Of a DNA stretch of 64,000 nt, positions 63,941 to 64,000 are shown piece by piece. Source of the stretch: Candidatus Heimdallarchaeota archaeon (GTDB taxonomy: Archaea; Asgardarchaeota; Heimdallarchaeia; Heimdallarchaeales; Heimdallarchaeaceae); assembly GCA_030668875.1 (NCBI GenBank), contig DAOVER010000006.1, positions 37,286 to 101,285 on the forward strand, written 5' to 3'. The notes beneath the pieces are model-generated. The model ran no database searches and was not told where the DNA came from. It worked only from the letters and a program-made list of their open reading frames with translations. The translations under genes were made by a program, and so were the position numbers. Each line of letters starts with the position of its first letter. The first letter of the stretch is position 1.

Positions 63941-64000
63941 ATGTATGGAAATTCAACGAAACAAACAAGTCAAATACCAACTTTAATGAAAATTTCTGGT
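63941..64000 (+). CDS. N-terminal start of a gene that runs off the window
   Basis: ATG 63941 with GAGG eight bases upstream and an open frame to the last base (M-Y-G-N-S-T-K-Q-T-S-Q-I-P...). A TATA-like element at about 63881 is at fitting distance. Too short to identify. Confidence 0.5.
   Translation, partial: MYGNSTKQTSQIPTLMKISG

Overview
The window is from an archaeon, most likely an Asgard (Promethearchaeota) lineage. It is AT-rich and carries archaeal information-processing genes: both PolD subunits, archaeosine tRNA-guanine transglycosylase, Orc1/Cdc6, L39e/L31e/S19e/aIF6, an archaeal STT3/AglB, and an intron-bearing tRNA. It also carries proteins typical of Asgard genomes: a Rab/Ras-like small GTPase, a roadblock/LC7 protein, a gelsolin-like protein, an EF-2 paralogue without the diphthamide loop, and a ubiquitin-like protein ending in Gly-Gly. 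Family names are from motif reading only; nothing was searched or computed.

Region 1 (1-39.6 kb) is mostly housekeeping. A left-truncated MBL hydrolase, a GNAT enzyme and the small GTPase lead into a ribosomal/secretion operon (S19e, PDCD5, L39e, L31e, aIF6, L18a/LX, prefoldin alpha, FtsY). EF-1A and AglB follow on the minus strand. Next come the PolD small subunit, tRNA-Arg(TCT), Sec61-beta, MazG, a glutaredoxin, topoisomerase IA, tRNA-Ser(TGA), the Ubl, the gelsolin-like protein, an archaeosortase, and a PolD large subunit split by a 534-residue intein. After that are a MoxR/vWA pair, a PAPS-reductase/PUA/ferredoxin fusion, an Lsm protein, TgtA, S10, the EF-2 paralogue, an MTA/SAH deaminase-like enzyme and Orc1/Cdc6.

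Region 2 (39.6-61.6 kb) is accessory and holds the most interesting system. Four paralogous ~530-residue TPR-like genes (A 40.2-41.8, B 45.8-47.4, C 50.6-52.2, D 59.6-61.2 kb) each have, 60-180 bp upstream on the same strand, a tiny unannotated ORF of 20-22 codons. The six micropeptides (four upstream, two orphan) share an acidic core Y-D-P/S-x-x-G-D-x-x-I/F-x-P-P, normally followed by x-W-x-P. They differ at synonymous sites, have GTGAT Shine-Dalgarno sequences, and most share a promoter block. B and C are intact and flank a two-gene ABC exporter. A and D are decayed, and the micropeptide of D is decayed too (Trp codon to stop). B and C each lie between direct repeats about 2 kb apart. The layout recalls TPR-receptor/peptide modules (RRNPP, Rap/Phr), but the peptides have no secretion signal and the TPR proteins no obvious HTH, so it may be a new archaeal micropeptide-TPR system. 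The region also holds a decayed HEAT-repeat gene, winged-helix genes, a pilin-like secreted protein, PEPCK, pyrophosphatase, a beta-helix surface protein and palindromes of the TCTTACCACA type.

Region 3 (61.6-64 kb) has a DUF917 protein, a truncated secreted protein, a hairpin-rich candidate ncRNA and the start of a gene that runs off the right edge. Accessory genes here show three frameshifts, each one base short in an A-run, plus several nonsense changes. The frameshifts could be homopolymer errors; the nonsense changes look like real decay.
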